From positions 124,001 through 188,000 of the forward strand of contig MJGA01000005.1 in assembly GCA_001910725.1 (NCBI GenBank): a stretch of 64,000 nt of DNA, written 5' to 3'. Every line of letters starts with the position of its first letter. The stretch's first letter is position 1. Both the position numbers and the translations under genes were made by a program. Shown here in pieces: positions 24,038 to 36,847 of the stretch. The stretch comes from Phanerodontia chrysosporium. Lineage: Eukaryota; Basidiomycota; Agaricomycetes; Polyporales; Phanerochaetaceae. Below the pieces are notes generated by a model, which made no database searches, was not told the DNA's origin, and saw only the letters and a list, made by a program, of their open reading frames with translations.

Positions 24038-24235
24038 TCAGTGGTGGTGGCTCTCCTCCGGGAAGAAGAGCTTCTCAGCGACGACATAGGTAGTGAATGC
24101 GACGACAGCCACTCCAAAGCCAGGGAACATCTTGCTGAGCATATTCCGCTGCTGGAATACCGGGTGTTTCCTCCACGCGTCCGCTTTGGCCCAGGGATTA
24201 CGGTACAGAGACGGAGGCTGTGGCGGGTTGGCCAT
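24038..24235 (-). CDS. NADH:ubiquinone oxidoreductase B12/NDUFB3-like subunit
   Basis: A 65-residue single-pass accessory subunit of mitochondrial complex I, from a single exon. It begins MANPPQPPSLYRNPWAKADAW; the YRNPWAKADAWR stretch followed by FPGFGVAVVAFTTYVVAEKL is typical of the NDUFB3 (B12) family, with one membrane segment at about residues 38-56. It ends in ESHHH. The length is shorter than the mammalian protein but usual for fungi. It is divergent from TOP1, with 277 bp between the two start codons. Assignment rests on the two motifs, so a related small complex I subunit is possible but less likely. Confidence 0.8.
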   Translation of the reverse strand: MANPPQPPSLYRNPWAKADAWRKHPVFQQRNMLSKMFPGFGVAVVAFTTYVVAEKLFFPEESHHH

Positions 24236-24512
24236 CTACACGAACAGCATGTACAGTCAACGATGCAGCCTTTATTGAATGAGCCTGGAGACATACGGTG
24301 GAGAACGGTTTCGGGGACTTAGTCGGAGAACAGCGTGCAGTGGCCTACCGAAACCGGTGAGTTTAGGGCAGGTCACAGGGAACTTTGGGAACTTGATGTG
24401 ACACAGCTCGGTTCTTGTTCACGTCCACATCTCTCCCCATTCCACCACACTCTTTCCCTCTCACCCTCTCCATCCTCCAACGTCGCATTTTCCTCCATTT
24501 TTTCACAATATA
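24236..24512. promoter_or_regulatory. Divergent promoter of complex I subunit and TOP1
   Basis: The two start codons face away from each other across 277 bp. The right half is pyrimidine-rich on the plus strand (about 24415-24500), a common feature of fungal leaders, and ends in a T-run followed by CACAATATA just before the TOP1 ATG. Confidence 0.5.
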
Positions 24513-27500
24513 ATGTCGGGCGACGTCACGATGTCTTCTGACGACGATCGGCCTATCCGACCTGGACCCAGCACCGCCAACGGTAACGGGCACGTCAGCA
24601 CGAATGGCAACGGCAAGCTCGATGGCAGCTCCTCCCTCAGCGAGGACGACGGCGACATTCCCCTCGTGAGTTCGACAATGTTCATTGGCATGCGACGCAT
24701 GGAACTCACGTTAAGCGCCACACCTTACTTGGCAGTCTCAGTCGGTTCGAACAAAGTCTGAGCCTCTGACTCCAGATATGCGCGCTGCGAAGCGGAAGAA
24801 AGCAGCAGTGTTCTCGTCCTCGAGCGATGATGATACGCCGCTGAAATCCTCCCCCGCGAAGCAGACGAAGTCTGCTGCCGTACCCATGCCCGGTGCTGTT
24901 AAGGCTACCGCCGTACACGCGCCGAACGGCAAGAGAGCTGCGACCACCTCCAAGGGTCGCAAGGCGCTGCCATCGGACAGTGAAGACGACTCCGATGACG
25001 ACGTGCTCGTCGCTAAGAAACGCGTGACCACGAATGGCAAGGGCAGACCTGCGAAAAAGCGCGTAAAGAAGGAGGAGAGCGACGACGACTTCGGGATAGA
25101 GTCGGAGGACGACAAGCCTGTCGCGGCAAAGAAGACGCTTGCGAAGGGAAAACGCAAGCTCAAGGAGGAGAGCGACGCGGACGATGAAGAGGACGACAAG
25201 CCTCTGAAGCAGACTCCCGCCAAACGGGCTACAGCGAAGAAGGTCAAGAAGGAGGAAGCGTCGGCCTCTGAGGCCCCTCAACCCAAAAAACGGGCTGGGA
25301 GGGCGAAGAAGGAGGAAGACGGGGAGGACGAAAAGAAAGCGAAGAAGAAAAAGAAGGAAGAGGAGGAAGAGGAAGAGGTGTACAAGTGGTGGGAACAGCA
25401 GCAGGCCAATGGCGACGGGTCGGAGAAATGGCAGACGTTGGAGCACAATGGAGTGTACTTTCCCCCGCCGTACGAACCCTTGCCACCAAACATCAAGATG
25501 AAGTACAATGGTGAGTTTGGATTTCAGTGACTGGTCCAGAGACTCATTGTATGTACAGGAAAGCCGGTCGATCTGCCTCCCGCTGCTGAGGAAGTAGCCG
25601 GTTTCTATGCCGCTCTCCTCGAGACGGACCACGCCAAAGACGCCACCTTCAACAAGAACTTTTTCGAGGATTTCCAGCAAGTCCTCAAGAAGAACCCTCC
25701 GGTACGCCATCACGTCTAGATGTCTACTCCCTCCAAGTCTTAGCCATTTTGCTCAGCGCGACGGCACGAAGATCACCAAGTTCGAGCTTTGCGATTTTCG
25801 TCCCATGTACGAGCATTTCGAGGTGGTGAAGGCGCAGAAAAAGGCGATGACTGCTGCGGAAAAGAAGGAGGCGAAGGCGAAGAAGGATGCCTTGGAAGCG
25901 CCCTACACGCACTGTGTGCTCGATGGGCGCAAAGAGAAGGTCGGCAACTTCAGAGTCGAGCCTCCAGGCCTCTTCAGAGGTCGTGGTGAGCATCCGAAGA
26001 AGGGTCGCCTGAAGGTAAGTATCCGACTCGGTACACGCAGGCCTTTAAATGACTAATCTGGATAGCTTCGGGTGCGCCCTGAGGATGTCACGATCAACAT
26101 TGGCGAGGGCGTACCAATACCGAAGCCCAACGTTCCTGGTAATTGGAAGGCGGTCGTGCATGACAAGACTGTTACTTGGCTCGCCAACTGGGTCGAGAAT
26201 GTCAACGGGAACTACAAGTATGTGTTCCTTGCGGCTGGTAGCTCTCTGAAGGGTCAAAGCGACATGCAAAAGTTTGAGAAGGCCCGCGAGCTCAAGGTCA
26301 GTGAAATACTACCTCGTCTGGCGTTATGCTCATATGTTCACAGAAACACGTAGCCGAGGTGCGGAAGTGGTACAACGAAGCCTTGAAGGACAAGATCATG
26401 AAGGAGCGTCAGCTTGCGACCTGTCTTTACTTCATTGACGTCCTTGCGCTTCGAGCTGGCAACGAGAAGGGTGAAGACGAAGCCGACACTGTTGGTTGTT
26501 GCTCTTTGCGCTATGAACATATTACCCTCGAGCCGCCAAACTTCCTCGTTTTCGATTTCCTCGGTAAAGATTCCATCCGCTACTACAATCGGGTCCAGGT
26601 CGACGATCGCGTGTTCAAGAACATCAAGATATTCAAAGACCAGACGTCTGAGGGCGACATGTTATTCGACCGGGTTGACGTGCGTGCACCCTTGGCGTCT
26701 ATTACGCTGGGCTAATGACTTTCTCGCAGACATCTGACGTGAACAAGAAGCTCTCGAGCTACATGAAGGGTCTTACCGCGAAGGTGTTCCGTACATACAA
26801 CGCGTCCATTACCTTCCAACAGCAACTCGAGCAGGGCACGCCTGAGAAGGGTACAGTCCAGGAGAAACTAAACGCGTACAACCACGCGAACCGTATGGTC
26901 GCTATCCTGTGTAACCATCAAAGGGCCCCGCCCAAGACGCATGAGCAGTCTATGCAGAAGATGAAGGAGAAGGTTCGCATTCTATTCGACTTAAACCTAT
27001 CATATACTGATGCACTGTGTGCGGTAGCTTCGCGGTTTCAAATACGAACGTATGAAGCTTCGCCACGCGCTCTTTGCCATTGATCCTAAGTACAAGAAGA
27101 AGAAGCTGTATGCCGACGACGAGTCCGACCTGGATGACGACGCTATCGCAGAGCACGAAGAGCAATGGAAAGCGCGTGAGATCGAGAAAGCTGAGAAGAA
27201 GTTCCAGAAGGACAACGAAAAGCTCGTCGAGCAGGGTGAGAAGCCGCAGCCCGACTCTGTCTTGAAAGACAAGATCAAAGAGATTGAGAACGACTTCAAG
27301 CGACTCAAGAAAGAGCGCGGCACAGGTAAACACGAGCTCAAGAGAGAGAAGCCGACGGACAAGATCGAGGAGGCTATTCAAAAGCTCGACGAGAAGATCA
27401 AGGCGTTCAAGCTGCAGATGGAAGATAGGGAGGCCGGTAAGGAGGTCGCCCTCGGAACGAGTAAGATCAACTACCTCGATCCACGGTAAGTGTGCATTCT

Positions 27501-27699
27501 GCTTGCCTGTCGCACTCACTGCATAACGCGCCTAGGATCACTGCTGCCTGGTGTAAGAAGCACGACGTCCCGATTGAGAAGATTTTCTCCAAGACCTTGC
27601 TTCAGAAGTGTACGTCCCTTGCTTCTTGTACTCCTGCCTTGCTCACCGTTATTCCTAGTCCCATGGGCCATGGAGGTCGACCCAGACTGGAAGTTCTAA
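24513..27699 (+). CDS. TOP1: DNA topoisomerase I (type IB)
   Basis: The nuclear enzyme that relaxes supercoils by cutting one strand through a tyrosine. The N-terminal 260 residues are charged and rich in Ser, Lys and Asp, with basic stretches such as KRKKAAVF and [13 protein letters not shown] that should act as nuclear signals. The core starts [20 protein letters not shown] and continues [11 protein letters not shown] and [24 protein letters not shown] sequence. It then has [19 protein letters not shown] and [23 protein letters not shown]; catalytic Arg and Lys lie in these regions. A linker coiled coil ([20 protein letters not shown]) precedes the active-site Tyr in [17 protein letters not shown]. 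It ends [13 protein letters not shown] after a last intron. About ten exons and roughly 850 residues, a normal size for fungi. All motifs are intact. Confidence 0.96.
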
Positions 27700-28142
27700 C
27701 GTCCCTCACGTTGAACGCTATACACACCGTCTCGGACAAGGCTGACGCTTCACGGACTTGATCTGCGGATTCCCCACCCTCGCATAATGCCCGACTGTTG
27801 TACATATGTAATCGTCTTTCTACACTGTTGTTTTAGATACACACTATAATGCTAAGGATTACCCCCTCACGACTATGCTGACCGGTCTCTCGTTGTGCAA
27901 CCAAGTTTTGCGTCTTACACCCCGCGACGCGAAGACGTGTCGGCGCGCGCCTACGCCGAGCGAACTGACCAGCGTCCTCAGACTTGTCTTACCAAACACA
28001 CCACCACCTGCTCATTGTCGATCTGAACCACTCCACTTGCTGCCGGATACGCGTCGTTTGTGTACATCTCTTGCCTGTGCAGAAACAACGCTCTCCCTAC
28101 GTTTGGACTTGAGGAACTCGCACGATCTTTGTCTATGGCAGC
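27700..28142. other. Intergenic: TOP1 3' end and COG2 promoter
   Basis: This 443-bp stretch separates tandem plus-strand genes. A TATAATG-like motif lies near 27846. Open frames reaching into the COG2 start are not in frame with it. Nothing else is seen. Confidence 0.45.
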
Positions 28143-31100
28143 ATGAGTGTGCTGTCTCCTACTGCCACAACGAGGGACCCTATGGAACTCGATCGCCTTG
28201 CGGAAGAGCTGGCAAACCGAGAGTCTGGCAAGTCTCGCTCTAGTCTCCCTGAGGGCGAACACGACTTGCCAGCATACGTGCCCCTCTCACACGACAATCC
28301 TTACCTCTCTGCTGAGACATTCAATGTCGAGGAGTTTCTCTTGTCGCGGTCCTACACGTCGCTTCCAGACTTGCGTTCGGAGCTACGCGACTACCTGGCC
28401 ACGCTTAAGGAAGAGCTCGTGAAACTCATCAATGACGACTATGAAGCTTTCATCAGCCTGAGCACGGACTTACGTGGAGAGGGGGCGCGGTTGGAGAGGC
28501 TTAAGTGGCCGCTGGGAGACCTTCGGACGCAAGTACTCGTATGTGGTTCGCCATGCGTAGTATCAATGTATTCTACAACGCTAGTTCCCCAATGTAGGAA
28601 TCTCGTGCGGAGTTGCAGCGCATACAGGACGCAATAGAGCACAAGTTGCAGAAGCGTACTGAGCTGAGAGACGAGAAGGTACGTCGCGGTTGCGTACTCG
28701 CAGAGCATGGCATGAAGTTGTGCGTGAGATAGACATTCCTCCATCTACTGCTCAAGATCTCCGAGTCTGTAACTCGGCTTGAATCATTGCTGTTGATTTC
28801 AGCACCCTCGGATGAAGACCAGGGGCAAACCGATCTCCATGGTATGACCCTAGGCAATCGTACTGAAGAGGAACGTGCGGAAGAAAGGTAGGTAGAATGT
28901 ATTGGTGGTCGGTTCTTGGGCTGACGTGCATAGAACGCGAGGAAACCGAGCCAAGCACCTCTCCCGGGTCGCCGCAGAATACACCCAACTACTATACCAC
29001 GTTACGAAGGCACAATCTGAGAAGTGTGCTTTCGTGGACGAATGCCAATGGGTTAGTGAAGGCTGTTGGGAAGCGTATGATCGACTCATAACGACGCGAC
29101 AGAGGATTGACCGCATTAAATCTACCCTATCTTCGGATCTGGACCACTTGTTCTCATCGACTCTGCTTACTTTGACAGAGGGAAGAGATGTGGCTAGGTC
29201 TATGGGCACCTCCGAACTGGATAAGGCCAAGATTCTGACTGACGTAGCTGAATGCCTTCGCACGTACGACATGCTCGGTCTCTGGCAGGACGCAGAGGAA
29301 GTGTTACGAACGGATATTGTACGCGCATTTATCAAGAAGGTATGGAGAGAATGCATTCGGTGATCAGCACTTCATTGACTCGGGACAGTAGACCATATAT
29401 CCCGGATGCCTGTCTGCACCCCGAAGCCCGGTTGTTCCACACACTCCGTTTCCCCCCACGAAGGCACAAGTGGGTAGCGGAATGGCCCCGCGGACTCCCT
29501 ACACTCCCTATACCGCCTTTGCGTCCAAGCAGAATCCATTCGATGCTAACACGGATACTCAGCCGCACATCCTCGACGATACCGACGACTCACTCGCAGG
29601 CTTGTACAACACCATACTTCGCTTCGTGGACCGTGATTTGAAGCGTATCATGGAACTCGCCGACACAGTCGGTGTCAAATCCGCCACGAAAGTGAATATG
29701 GGAAAAGCGGCGCTCCTCGGCCCTGCAACATCTGCTTCCAAGGACAGCACCGGCGGATTCGAGATTATGGCTAATGTCGTATGGGCTGAGGTTGGGAAGG
29801 CTATCATGGACGAGCTCGGTGGCACCGTCTTTGCCGTCGGAAAGCCAGACGAATTCCGTAAGGTGATTCATCCATGCACATTTGTCTGCCATGAGACTTA
29901 CAGAAAGACTTAGCATTACGAGACAACGCAAGCGTTTATCCGATCCCTTGAATACCTGGCACCCTCTGTGCAAGCGGTGGCGGCAATGCGCTCGCATCCC
30001 GTGTACATCGCCTTCGAGAGACGCTGGCAGCTCCCAGTGTACTTCCAGATGCGCTGGAAAGAAACTGTCACTAAGCTCGAGGACTCCCTGTCAGTCACGA
30101 AACTAGAGCGAGTAACAACAAAAGGTTGGTGCTACTACTTCTGCAGACGGCTGCTGAGACTGAACGTGGATCAGCGAATGCTCCGTTCGTCACCTCACAG
30201 GCCGCCGCTGTGTGGACAGCAATTTCATACATATGGAGTGCACAAGTCTATATCCCCGAGCTCAGCCATCGTTTCTGGAAGCTGACATTACAGGTAAGGT
30301 CGATGTCAGTAGACATGCCATGACTCGCTCACAGCTTGTCAGCTAGTCAGCCGGTACCGCTCCTGGCTCGATACCAGTATGCCAGCATTAGAGCCTGCCT
30401 CGCGGATACTGCCCGCAAGCTCCACAGGAAGCGTAAGTCGCCACTAAGCTGTTTCTGGCAAAGCTCAGAGTCGATCGTATCCAGCTCTCCACGTCCCCTT
30501 CACTGAACCGGGCAGGGACGCCTACGAATCAACAAGTAGAGGCGGCATCTCCTGAGAGCGTAGCGGCCGATGATGCGCTTCTCGTGCAGCTTGCCACTGT
30601 TCTAACGGATATCAAAGCAATGGAATCACAAGTGTGGAAGCTGTGGCACGAAGAACTCAGCGCGATGTTGCCTGATATGTCAGGGGCAGATAGCCACGAT
30701 GAAAGCGCTGTCTCGTTGGAAGGTGAATTTGCTGCCGTTTGTGGGTGTCAGCTTGTGGCTGATCCCTCCGAATCCACCAGATACCCTGCGGCACTCATTA
30801 TCGTCTCTGATCTCTCTGATACCCCCGATATCCAGTCAGATTATCGTCATCCTGTCCCACCGTGGATTCGATGCGCTACTCCCTATGCGTTCCATCCCAT
30901 CACAATTCAGGGCCATGACCGCAAGCCGAAAACTTCCAACGGAGCCCAGCCACTTCGTATCCCTCATCTTCCGTTCCCTAAAGACATTCTTTGGCATCGG
31001 CTCTGGAGACGCGCCCGGTGCTCGTCTTAAGGATGAGTACTTGCATGCTTACGCAGAAGAAGTGTTCGAGAACGTGGCTCAAAGGTATGCTGCTAGTCAT

Positions 31101-31403
31101 GGATGTACCCGTCGTCACTGACGCGCTTGTAGATATATCTACTTCCTGACAGCAATGAAGAAAACCGAGGAATCATTGCGGCGGCTCAAGAAGGGCAAGC
31201 GGTCGGCCTTCTCACTATTCGGATCATCCTCCTCGACGAAGGACGACGACGGCAGAGCCGATGAAGAGAAGATTCGGACGCAAATGATACTCGACGTCGA
31301 CGCATTCGGCAAGGACGCAGAGTCACTTGGGGTGGCAGTAAACGAAAACAGCACGTATCGGGCATTGAAAGAACTCGCTAATGCGCCGTTAACTGATGAC
31401 TGA
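28143..31403 (+). CDS. COG2: Conserved oligomeric Golgi complex subunit 2
   Basis: COG2 is a lobe-A subunit of the COG tether, which captures retrograde vesicles at the Golgi. The start at 28143 gives MSVLSPTATTRDPMELDRL. The family's N-terminal domain then shows as FNVEEFLLSRSYTSLPDLRS followed by ELRDYLATLKEELVKLINDD and YEAFISLSTDLRGEGARLE. Helical coiled-coil stretches follow (ESRAELQRIQDAIEHKLQKR). Further on are FVDECQW, STLSSDLDHLFSSTL and the C-terminal half with SLEYLAPSVQAVAAMRSHPV and YIPELSHRFWKLTLQLVSRY. It ends in a helical segment with KKTEESLRRLKKGKRSAF. There are many short introns. Its stop is only 48 bp from the VPS8 stop on the other strand. Confidence 0.9.
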
Positions 31404-31451
31404 CGAGGGTCTATAGTATGCAGATGTGTAAGATGTTAGCATAATAGCATA

Positions 31452-34400
31452 TTATACGCCATTAATGGTATCCTGCCCGCGAAGGCATTTCCTATGGTAT
31501 ACAGCTCCTGTCCGTGACACGATAATACTAGACTCCTGCGGTACAACCTCCGAATTCTCCCCCGTCGCGAACGCTTTCTTGGGGTCGTACAACCGCTCGC
31601 CGCAGGTCGAGCAGATCCCTCGTGACGGTGCCCAACCTTTGCATCGAGCCTTCGCCAGGTCCTCGATTAACACGAATAGATCGCGACCCATGAGGTGTTT
31701 GGTGATGAGCAGCATGTCGCCCTCTGACCGGTATGACTCGAGCATACCGCCAAGGATTGCCCGGAACTCCGTGTATTGTGCGCCTTTCGTAACGCGACTG
31801 TCTCGAGCATCGACGAGCCGCTTGAATAGGCGGGGGAACGACACGGCCTTCGTGGAACTGACAGAGAGCAGCGAATTGAACGTTTCGTGCACAGATGCAC
31901 GCAACTCGTCCAACAACGTTCGCTCAGCTCGTAGTCGTTCATCACCTTCATCAATGGTCTTCCCCAAGCTGACCTGGGGCGAGCATGCAAGAGAGACGCG
32001 ATGGACGCAGGTGATTTGACTCCGAAGCAGCTCGAACCAATGTTCTTCAAGTTCCTTGTGCAAGTCAGCCCCGCCCTCGCTCTGCTTGAGACAAACATCG
32101 ACAGCACGCCGCTGGATATTCTTGAGCGTAGCTAGGTAGTTGTCGCCCTGTCTCGAGAAGTCTCCGACGTTCAGTTGCTCGATGAGCACATCTGAAAGCT
32201 TCTCGACGAATTCGCCGGCCTTCCGCAAGGCGCCTTTGGGATCTCCAGCGTCGTTCACGCACCAGATTACCGCGTCGTAGAGTTCGTGTTGTTCGCATAT
32301 TCGTGCAGCCTCCTTGAGGTCGACAAAACCAGGGGGAAGGTGATGGAGCTCGTCGACGACGTGATCAGGCTCGACTTCGCACAGTAATTGAATATACTGA
32401 TCGCGAAGGCTGGGCGGCACATTTGGCGAAGGTGCGGTGCGGGTGAATCCTAGGTCGTGGAAGCTGTCTTCTGCGGCGGTTGCTAGCAGACTGCGCAAGT
32501 AGAGGAACCTGTCTCGTGACGGTCGATCCGCGAGTAGCCCCATCACCTTCTCATGCAATGCAGGGAGACGTCGGTCGAGAAGGAGAGCAGTCTGCGGGAT
32601 GCTGGTGTCGAGCAGTGACGACAGTGAGTCGGTGATGAGAGCAATAACTTCTGCGGGAAGCTCTTGCTTGTTGTGCTTCGTCGCTGAGGCCAAGACCTCG
32701 TCAATTGAGCTGAACTTCTCCATTGCCGGGATGTCTCCATCGAGCAAGTACGCCTGAATCAGTGGTGCCCATCGGCCTTCGCTCCTGTGCCAGGATCGAA
32801 GGATGCGATAAAAACCGGCCTCTTCAAAGATGCGAATGATACGATGCCCCTCGTGAGGAGTATACGCAGAGAGGAGGCACTCCGCTGCGAGCTGGCGATC
32901 TTCTCGCGTGCTCTCGTCGGGATCTTGCGCGAGCGCAATGAGGATACCGTGGAGAGTGCTGGGCGCCATATTCTTGAAGAGGAACTGACTGTACTTGGGC
33001 ACATTTCTCGCGATGAAGATGTTGATGAACGTCGCGTCGCTCTGTGGGGTGTCCGGAGATGACAAGATCTCGAGGAGGATTTTGACGATGATGAGGCGGT
33101 TGATATTGTGCATCTCATGATCATGAAGATAGTGGTCTTCAAACGCCAGGTCGAGTGTGTGAAGGAAGGCCTCAGCGTCGAATCGGAGAAGAAGACGGGC
33201 GTATGGATAGGTAGGCTCGACACTGGTGTCGTCGTCATTCGTAAGAACGAGTCTGCCACCCTGTTCGGGCCACATGCTCGATCGCCCCGCGAAGAGGAAC
33301 CAATATAGATCCGACTTAGCCTGCTCGGCGTCGTCTTCTGACAGCGGCTCTCCACCAGGGTACGCGAGGCCAGTGAGCGCATTACCCAGGTAGGGGTAGA
33401 CCTTGTACGCATTGATCGCAATGTCCTCTATGTCGCTGTCGTTGAAATGAGCCTTCGTGTTGGGCGAAGCTTCCGCGCGTCGCCGACGATATCGTTGCAC
33501 CTGCCGGATAAGGTCTATGAGCTCGACGAGCGGGGAGACGTAGTCCTTCATTGCCCGCATGTAAACGTATATCAGAGCATCGTACAGGCGATAGTTCTGG
33601 CATAGTCGAATAGACTGGTTGATGTCCAGGCACTCCGGGTCGATGTGCCAGATAATTCTCTCCGCCAGGTCCGGTCGCCCGCTCTCTTCATGGAGTGCAA
33701 CAAGCTTTTGTGTTATTCGTGGGGGAACGTGATGAATAGTGCCGTCGAGAATGAAAGGCTCGAGTTGCTTCAGGAAGATTCCTGCAATGCCATTGTCGTC
33801 GTAGTACGAAAATAGATCCTCAAATAGGAAGTCGAATTCGTCCAAGACGATGCTGGCACGCGCACAGGTCGTGACTAGGCCTTCAAACAGCGATGTCCGG
33901 TCAACGCCGCGTCCGTCCACGCTGTAGTGGGTGTCGTCCATCATACGTTCTTCGGCAAAGGCGTATCGAGCTGACGCGACCATGAGATCTCGCATCTTCT
34001 CTCCGACGACAAAGCGAAGTTCCTGAGGATCGTCCGGAAGGCCATTCCTGTTTCCGGGAGCCTCGCCGACGTAGTAAGACCGAGCCAACTCTATGGCGCT
34101 CAGGAAGTTGCCATTCTCCACGAACGAGAGAATACGATCGGCCCATGTGAGAAGTGTCCCAACGCGTACTTCATGTTGGCCCTAGAAGAGTTGAGCAAAG
34201 GCACGAGGCGGAGTTAGTGCCAAACTTACCAGGAGGAAGATCTTGCCCTTATATACCCTCACGCTATGCGCCACTTCCGTGACAGCGTCCGAGTACTGCA
34301 CCGAGCCATTGGTCGTATGACTCAGAATTGGCGATACCAACGACCAAGCATCGAAGGAGACGTGCTCAACGATCTTGTACGTGTTGATATCGTATACTTC

Positions 34401-36562
34401 AAGAGTCGCGGAGGTCAGGACAATGACTTGCTACACAACGTTAACACATCAGCTTTGGGTAAGAGGAAAGCTAGATGGTCAGACGAACCCACATTGGGAT
34501 TTAACCATTGCAATGCGAGGGCATCACCGCCAACGGTCCAACTTCTGCCTTCTTCGAAGACCACCCGGCCGACCTCGACGCGTGAAGTCTTCCCATTCTT
34601 CGGGTTGCGGATCTCCTGCACCATCTTCGACTCTGACACTCGTACCAGGCTCAATGTGTTGCCCCAACCGTAGACGAGGACCGGGTGCGTTCCGCTCGGG
34701 TTGGCTGCGCGTCCCTTGCCGTTCGACTGAGTATCATGGAGAGCACTACTGTTCGGAGCACTCGGATACCACGCCAGGACGCCTTTGAACCGTGATCTCG
34801 GGTTGCCGTCGTCGGCCTCGCGATGTCGCCGGTACCAGGTCTTTGGCGAAGGCTTCAAACCGACCACGACCAGCTTCACAGGCGTCAATAATGCGACCAG
34901 GTTGTATGCGTCGGTCGGGTGTGCAGATGCACCCAGTGGAAGAGGCATCATGGACAAGATGGTATGCGCCTTCCGCATTCTCCGCCGACGGAACTGGTGA
35001 TGCATGGCTACCCCTGGTGCGACGGGTTCATGGAGAGGGTCAGCCTCGTCAGGGTATTTGCCGAGGATTCGTAGAGTGTCCGACGCTTCGACGAACAGGA
35101 CTTTCCCGAGACTGTGGTAGAATGCCAGACCACTGTCATCCGCGGAGACAACAGCAGTGTGCCTTCCAGCTACGAAACCAATGCTGACGATGCGAGAGCC
35201 GTACAGATGACCCTCTTGTCTTCCAGCAGCGACCTCGGGCAGGGTTGTAGGTGGGACGAAGCGAGCTGGTACCTTGGGGTTGTTCAAGTCGAATAGCTGG
35301 ATATGACCAGAGGTATGTCCTGACGCTACATATGTGTGATCGTAGGACAAGGCAAGAGCTGTAACGGCCCCGACATTCTGTTCTGTGTACGATGCTTGAA
35401 TCAAGCGACACGCCACGACTAGACCGACACACACCTGGGGAACTACAGACACACTTCAAGTTCTGCTTGAAGTCGAAAACCAGAATCTTCCCGGAATCGG
35501 TTCCGATGCATATCATGCCATTCGCAGCAAGGACTGTAGGTGAACCGAAGTTGGGCGCGCCGATGAGGTGAGCAACCTTCTGTCCATGTCTCTGGTATAG
35601 CAGCTCTGTGATATTCCGCAGCTGGGACCACCGGAACACCTCGCGTTCATCCTGGGAAGGCGCGTCTGGACCATTTGTAGGAGCTTCCGGAAGGTTGGAC
35701 TGAGACGAAGTAGGCGAAAGGGCCGAGAAGTGAGATACGGGCGTAGAGACTCCAAGCTTAGAGTCTATAGTCCCAACACTTGTGACGGATGACGTTCGTG
35801 AAGCTTGAGGAGTAGTAGACCGGAGTCGCGAGATGGAGGGATGTAGGAACGGCCTCTTCACTCGTACTGGCGCGCCGGGTGCAGGGGAGACAATAACCTT
35901 TGGAGGTGAAGGGCCTCCGGATGCCGATGCAGAAGATGATACAGCAGGTGATACGTCTGAGGACACCTCTGCAGGCTAGACGCAGCATATGGGAGACTGT
36001 AATATCGTGAAGTCATGCGTAGACTCACCCGTGCCTCGTCCTCCATTGCTGCCTCAAACATCTCTTTCTCCTGCACATCGCGCAGGGTAGATGGCGTGAC
36101 TTCTGGCGGGTCGAGAGCATCATCGTCCTCATGTTCTGGTCCAAGTACGTCGCGTAACTGTTCACGATAGGTACCAGAAGGCTCCGCATCAACACCGTTG
36201 TAGAAGAAGCCTTCTTCCCCGTCATCGTCGTCTTCGGCCTCCTGACGGTGACCATGCGAGGGCTCATCGTCGCTCATAAGCTCTTCCAGACGCGTGGAGT
36301 AATCGCCGAGCTGGTCATCGTCCGGAACGTCGTCCGTGCCCATATCAGAGAAGATAGGCGAAGCCGCGCGGCCTACAGAAAGATAGTTGTGGGAGTCCTG
36401 TGTGCCATTCATATCATGCTGGGGCTGCAGCCGTGCGAGAAGCTGTGGACGACGTGCTGGTGGTTTCGCTGGACTCTGGAACGGTGCGTTCACCGCGGGG
36501 GCACTTTGACGCCCAAGATTCCCGAATGCCGAGAATAATATTTTGCCTAAGTTATCACACAT
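31452..36562 (-). CDS. VPS8: VPS8, CORVET tethering complex subunit
   Basis: VPS8 binds the Rab5-type GTPase in the CORVET complex and tethers vesicles to early endosomes. The N-terminal region is acidic and disordered (QEAEDDDDGEEGFF). A WD40-like propeller follows (NFGSPTVLAANGMICIGTDS, ALALSYDHTYVASGHTSGHI, SADDSGLAFYHSLGKVLF). The Vps8 signature region then starts in a 2.7-kb open exon with ENGNFLSAIELARSYYVGEA, and a long alpha-solenoid runs to the end. The C-terminus has a half RING-like finger (CSTCGERLYDP, then VYHRKC); I see only two Cys/His pairs, so it looks degenerate. Start: the ATG at 36562 is the first in-frame Met in the open 5' exon, though it lies inside GGTATGTG, which could be a donor, so a short upstream exon is possible. 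An alternative Met lies near 36414. The protein is about 1,500 residues. Confidence 0.9.
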
Positions 36563-36847
36563 ACCTGGATAACCTCGTTGACCACAGTACTCAGAGCGTT
36601 GGGCAGTGAGCCTCTGACACGGGCTCTGGGACACTCAAAAGAGCTGTCTATACGTCGTGTGGACCCTAATCACGTCTTAGCGTGGACGACGCAGCAGGCC
36701 GCAAGGTTCTAGACTCATTTCCGAGAGTTTTGATACGAGACTTATCGGAGACCCGAAAATCCTTGCCCAAAATCCAATAATTGTTCAGTACACTCTCCCC
36801 CGCCTCCCGTGCTCATACGGTCCACATCCTTCTTGACCTCCGCCGCG
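36563..36847. promoter_or_regulatory. Divergent promoter of VPS8 and the Cti6-like gene
   Basis: The two start codons are 285 bp apart, facing outward. The stretch contains no long open frame with a Met start. No TATA box is clear. Confidence 0.5.
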
